A stretch of DNA of 64,000 nt from Chitinophagaceae bacterium (lineage in GTDB: Bacteria > Bacteroidota > Bacteroidia > Chitinophagales > Chitinophagaceae): NCBI GenBank assembly GCA_017882265.1, contig JADGPW010000180.1, positions 1-64,000 on the forward strand, given 5' to 3'. Of this stretch, positions 61,655-64,000 are shown one piece after another. The notes below the pieces were generated by a model. That model had not been told where the DNA came from. It saw only the letters and a program-made list of their open reading frames with translations, and did no database searches. A program made the translations under genes and the position numbers. Position 1 is the stretch's first letter. Every line of letters begins with the position of its first letter.

Positions 61655-63067
61655 ATGAATACTCCTTCATTTGACTTTGGCATGATCGGTCTCGGCGTAA
61701 TGGGCCGCAATCTTTTACTCAATATGGCCGATCATGGTTATGCCGTGATTGGTTTTGATAAAGACCTGGCAAAAGGAACCGCATTGGAATCGGCTGCCTC
61801 TCCGGGAACCGCCGTAAAAGCTGTCAGCACCCTGGCGGAAATGGTACAGCAGTTGAAAACACCGCGTAAACTGATGATGCTGGTCCCGGCTGGTCCGATA
61901 GTAGACAGTGTGATCAGCGACCTTCTCCCCCTGTTAGAAAAAGGGGATATTGTTATTGACGGCGGCAATTCACACTATAAGGACACATTACTACGTATCA
62001 ATTTTCTGGAAGATAAGAATATTCATTTCATGAGTATGGGAATTAGCGGGGGAGAGCATGGCGCAAGGACGGGCCCCAGCATTATGCCCGGTGGAGATCA
62101 GCTTGCCTGGCAGCAGCTAAAACCCATACTGGAAGCTGTATCTGCAAAAGTAAATGATACGCCTTGTGTAGCTTATATGGGAAAAGCCGCTGCCGGTCAT
62201 TATGTAAAAATGGTGCATAACGGGATCGAATATGCTATCATGCAACTGATCAGTGAGGTGTATGACATTTTAAAAAGACAGGTAGGCCTAACCAATGATG
62301 AATTGCATTCACTTTTTAAAAAATGGAATGAGGGGGAGATGCAATCCTATTTAATAGAGATCACCCGTGATATTTTTTTGAAAGAAGATGAACTGAGTAA
62401 GAACCGGCTGGTTGATATGATACTGGACAAGGCGGGTTCCAAGGGTACCGGTAAATGGACGTCACAGGATGCCATGGACCTGCCTGTTCCGATCCCCACC
62501 ATTGATATTGCTGTTGCCATGAGGGATCTTTCTGTTTTTAAAGATGAACGGGTAGCCGCAGCTGCTTTGTACAAACCGAGGATCAAAACAGTGGGCCCCC
62601 ATAAAGAAAAATTCATTCACCAACTTCATGATGGGTTATATTTCGCTACGATCATTTGTTATGCACAGGGTCTCGCTTTACTGCATAATGCATCACCTGC
62701 ATTACAAATGGATATTCCGCTACCCGACGTGGTACGCATCTGGAGAGGGGGATGTATCATCCGTTCTTCCTTACTCGAATTATTTATGACCGCTTTTAAG
62801 AAGGATAAGCAATTAGCTAATATTTTACTGAACAAAAAACTGTCTTCCCGGATAAAAAAGAAACAGGCTGCCATACGCAAAGTTGTTCAACAGGGCAGTT
62901 CGGCCAGGATACCAGTGGCCGGCCTGATGAGTGCGCTGGCTTATTTTGATGCCTATTGTACTGAGCGGATGCCGGTCAACCTGGTACAGGCCCAGCGGGA
63001 TTGTTTCGGGGCGCATACTTACCAGCGGGTTGATAGGGAGGGGAGCTTTCATACGGAGTGGGAATGA
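61655..63067 (+). CDS. gnd: 6-phosphogluconate dehydrogenase, decarboxylating
   Basis: 470 aa. NADP-binding GLGVMGRNLLLNMADHGY at the N-terminus; active-site region SGGEHGARTGPSIMPGGD and the conserved AAAGHYVKMVHNGIEYAIMQ. It converts 6-phosphogluconate to ribulose 5-phosphate, CO2 and NADPH. zwf follows, so the oxidative pentose phosphate pathway is encoded together. The stop TGA is inside the repeat that follows, and the last residues (HTEWE) precede it. Confidence 0.95.
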   Translation: MNTPSFDFGMIGLGVMGRNLLLNMADHGYAVIGFDKDLAKGTALESAASPGTAVKAVSTLAEMVQQLKTPRKLMMLVPAGPIVDSVISDLLPLLEKGDIVIDGGNSHYKDTLLRINFLEDKNIHFMSMGISGGEHGARTGPSIMPGGDQLAWQQLKPILEAVSAKVNDTPCVAYMGKAAAGHYVKMVHNGIEYAIMQLISEVYDILKRQVGLTNDELHSLFKKWNEGEMQSYLIEITRDIFLKEDELSKNRLVDMILDKAGSKGTGKWTSQDAMDLPVPIPTIDIAVAMRDLSVFKDERVAAAALYKPRIKTVGPHKEKFIHQLHDGLYFATIICYAQGLALLHNASPALQMDIPLPDVVRIWRGGCIIRSSLLELFMTAFKKDKQLANILLNKKLSSRIKKKQAAIRKVVQQGSSARIPVAGLMSALAYFDAYCTERMPVNLVQAQRDCFGAHTYQRVDREGSFHTEWE

Positions 63068-63174
63068 ATGTCGAACCGAAGAACAAGGATTTCAGAACAG
63101 ATGACATACGTACATTCATAACGAATGCACCTTCCTTCGTAATTTGATATTCCTTGTTCATCTGTTCGATATTC
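63062..63174. repeat. GAATGTCGAACAGATG-type inverted repeat, empty copy
   Basis: The left arm GAATGAATGTCGAACCGAAG (63062-63090) pairs with the right arm at 63149-63174, which ends with the complement of GAATATCGAACAGATGAACA. The interior is only about 58 nt and has no gene. The gnd stop (63065-63067) is in the left arm. Same word family as the unit at 58793-59350. Confidence 0.75.
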
Positions 63175-63205
63175 AAAACAAAATATATAACTGAATACGT
63201 ATTTA

Positions 63206-64000
63206 ATGGAAAATAAAAAAATGAAAGCCTCCACCATTCTTTTCATCTTCGGTGGTAGTGGCGATCTGACCAATCGTAAGCTGATACCGGCTTTATACAA
63301 TTTGTTTTTAGACAACTACCTGCCCGAAAAATTTATCGTGGTGGGCGTAGGGCGTACTTCCTTTGCTTCCGATGAAGAATACCGCAACAAGTTATGGGAA
63401 GGCGTGAATGAATTCTCGCGCCGGAAAGATGAACTGAGCCTGCAGTGGCAAAATTTTGCAAACTATGTGTCGTATCACGAGCTGGACCTGTTAGCCGATG
63501 ACACGTATCAAAAAATAAATGACTGGATCAATTCCAAGGCTGAAGAATGGAAGGTGCAACCTACCGTGATATTTTATATGGCGGTGGCGCCCCAGTTGGT
63601 CCCCCCCATTGCCAAAAAATTATCCGAACATAAATTATGTACCGATTGCGCGAAAACCAGGATGGTTTTTGAGAAACCCTTTGGGAATGATTGGCAAAGC
63701 GCACATGAATTGAACCAGGTGCTCAGCAGTATGTTTGATGAGGAGCAGATATTCCGTATTGATCATTACCTGGGCAAAGAAACCGTTCAGAATATCCTTG
63801 CTTTTCGTTTTGCTAATGCTTTGTTTGAACCCATCTGGAGCAATAACTATATCGATCATGTTCAGATCACCGTGGCCGAAACGGTGGGCGTTGAAGACAG
63901 GGGAGGATATTATGAACAGGCAGGAGCTTTACGGGATATGGTGCAAAACCATATCCTCCAATTATTGTGCATGATCGCCATGGAGCCCCCGGTTTCATTT
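63206..64000 (+). CDS. zwf: Glucose-6-phosphate 1-dehydrogenase, 5' part
   Basis: 265 codons visible, running open off the end of the window. The NADP-binding FIFGGSGDLTNRKL is near residue 14, then EKPFG and the substrate-binding RIDHYLGKETVQN. It starts at ATG 63206 (MENKKMKAS); an internal ATG at residue 6 is an alternative. First step of the oxidative pentose phosphate pathway, directly after gnd. The 3' end is not in the window. Confidence 0.93.
   Translation, partial: MENKKMKASTILFIFGGSGDLTNRKLIPALYNLFLDNYLPEKFIVVGVGRTSFASDEEYRNKLWEGVNEFSRRKDELSLQWQNFANYVSYHELDLLADDTYQKINDWINSKAEEWKVQPTVIFYMAVAPQLVPPIAKKLSEHKLCTDCAKTRMVFEKPFGNDWQSAHELNQVLSSMFDEEQIFRIDHYLGKETVQNILAFRFANALFEPIWSNNYIDHVQITVAETVGVEDRGGYYEQAGALRDMVQNHILQLLCMIAMEPPVSF

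Noticed and set aside
1-64000. rRNA or tRNA genes, prophage, insertion-sequence transposase
   Set aside because: No sequence with such a fold, conserved motif or transposase similarity was recognised by eye; short tRNAs could still be missed.

Overview
The window reads as chromosomal DNA of a Bacteroidota bacterium, most likely family Chitinophagaceae (inference from gene content). Evidence: a TonB-dependent receptor with an N-terminal carboxypeptidase-regulatory-like domain, a head-GIN-domain protein, DUF4197, a DUF5117-type zinc metalloprotease, the order coaX - outer-membrane protein - lptC, frequent lack of Shine-Dalgarno sequences, and one clear Bacteroidota-type promoter (TTG, 19 nt, TATCTTTG). 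I see no rRNA, tRNA, CRISPR array, prophage or insertion-sequence transposase.

Layout. 0-5 kb: an FAH-family hydrolase, a GIN protein, a flavin-reductase-like protein, an OmpA-like lipoprotein and DUF4197. 5-13.3 kb: two tandem paralogous HTH regulators divergent from a TonB receptor, followed by an NAD-dependent epimerase/reductase, a fatty acid desaturase and a sterol-desaturase-type hydroxylase; this looks like a regulated lipid-uptake or lipid-modification locus. 13.4-19 kb: a beta-barrel protein, lysS, a membrane protein, an HSDL2-like SDR and an aldo/keto reductase. 19-25 kb: an envelope run (lptC, outer-membrane protein, coaX, LON-domain protein, WaaE-like GT2, O-antigen-ligase-like protein). 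25-29 kb: meaB, a CDGSH protein and a large zinc metalloprotease. 29-34 kb: a glycosyltransferase cluster (GT17, GT2, GT4, a DXD family and GT25). 34-39.7 kb: a TPR protein, a 1.4-kb non-coding tract, typA and a hydrolase. 39.8-47.4 kb: a stress and DNA-repair island with a PNPOx-like protein, two small proteins, NHEJ genes (Ku plus LigD split into three genes), DUF1328 and a hybrid histidine kinase. 48.4-52.9 kb: a KASIII paralogue, a lipid kinase and a patatin with seven membrane segments. 53-58.8 kb: a decayed tail-fibre-like pseudogene, ctaA, a Tat-exported protein, a dihaem cytochrome c, rnhB and korB. 59-64 kb: a broken four-helix-bundle gene between inverted repeats, an S9 peptidase, gnd and the 5' part of zwf.

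The most unusual feature is between the genes. Many gene ends touch long hairpins built from short repeated words. There are at least five word families (GTAAGTCAGTGAG; GATAATAGTGAATAG; GGAATTAGGAATTGGG; GAATGTCGAACAGATG; CCCCTTTAGGGG) plus single-locus ones. In many cases the repeat supplies the stop codon of the neighbouring gene. Three copies of one family share a central stem with compensatory changes. One copy of the GAATGTCGAAC family encloses a four-helix-bundle (23S intervening-sequence / Avd-like) gene, while a copy 4 kb away is empty. Together these suggest a family of small mobile or self-generating hairpin elements.
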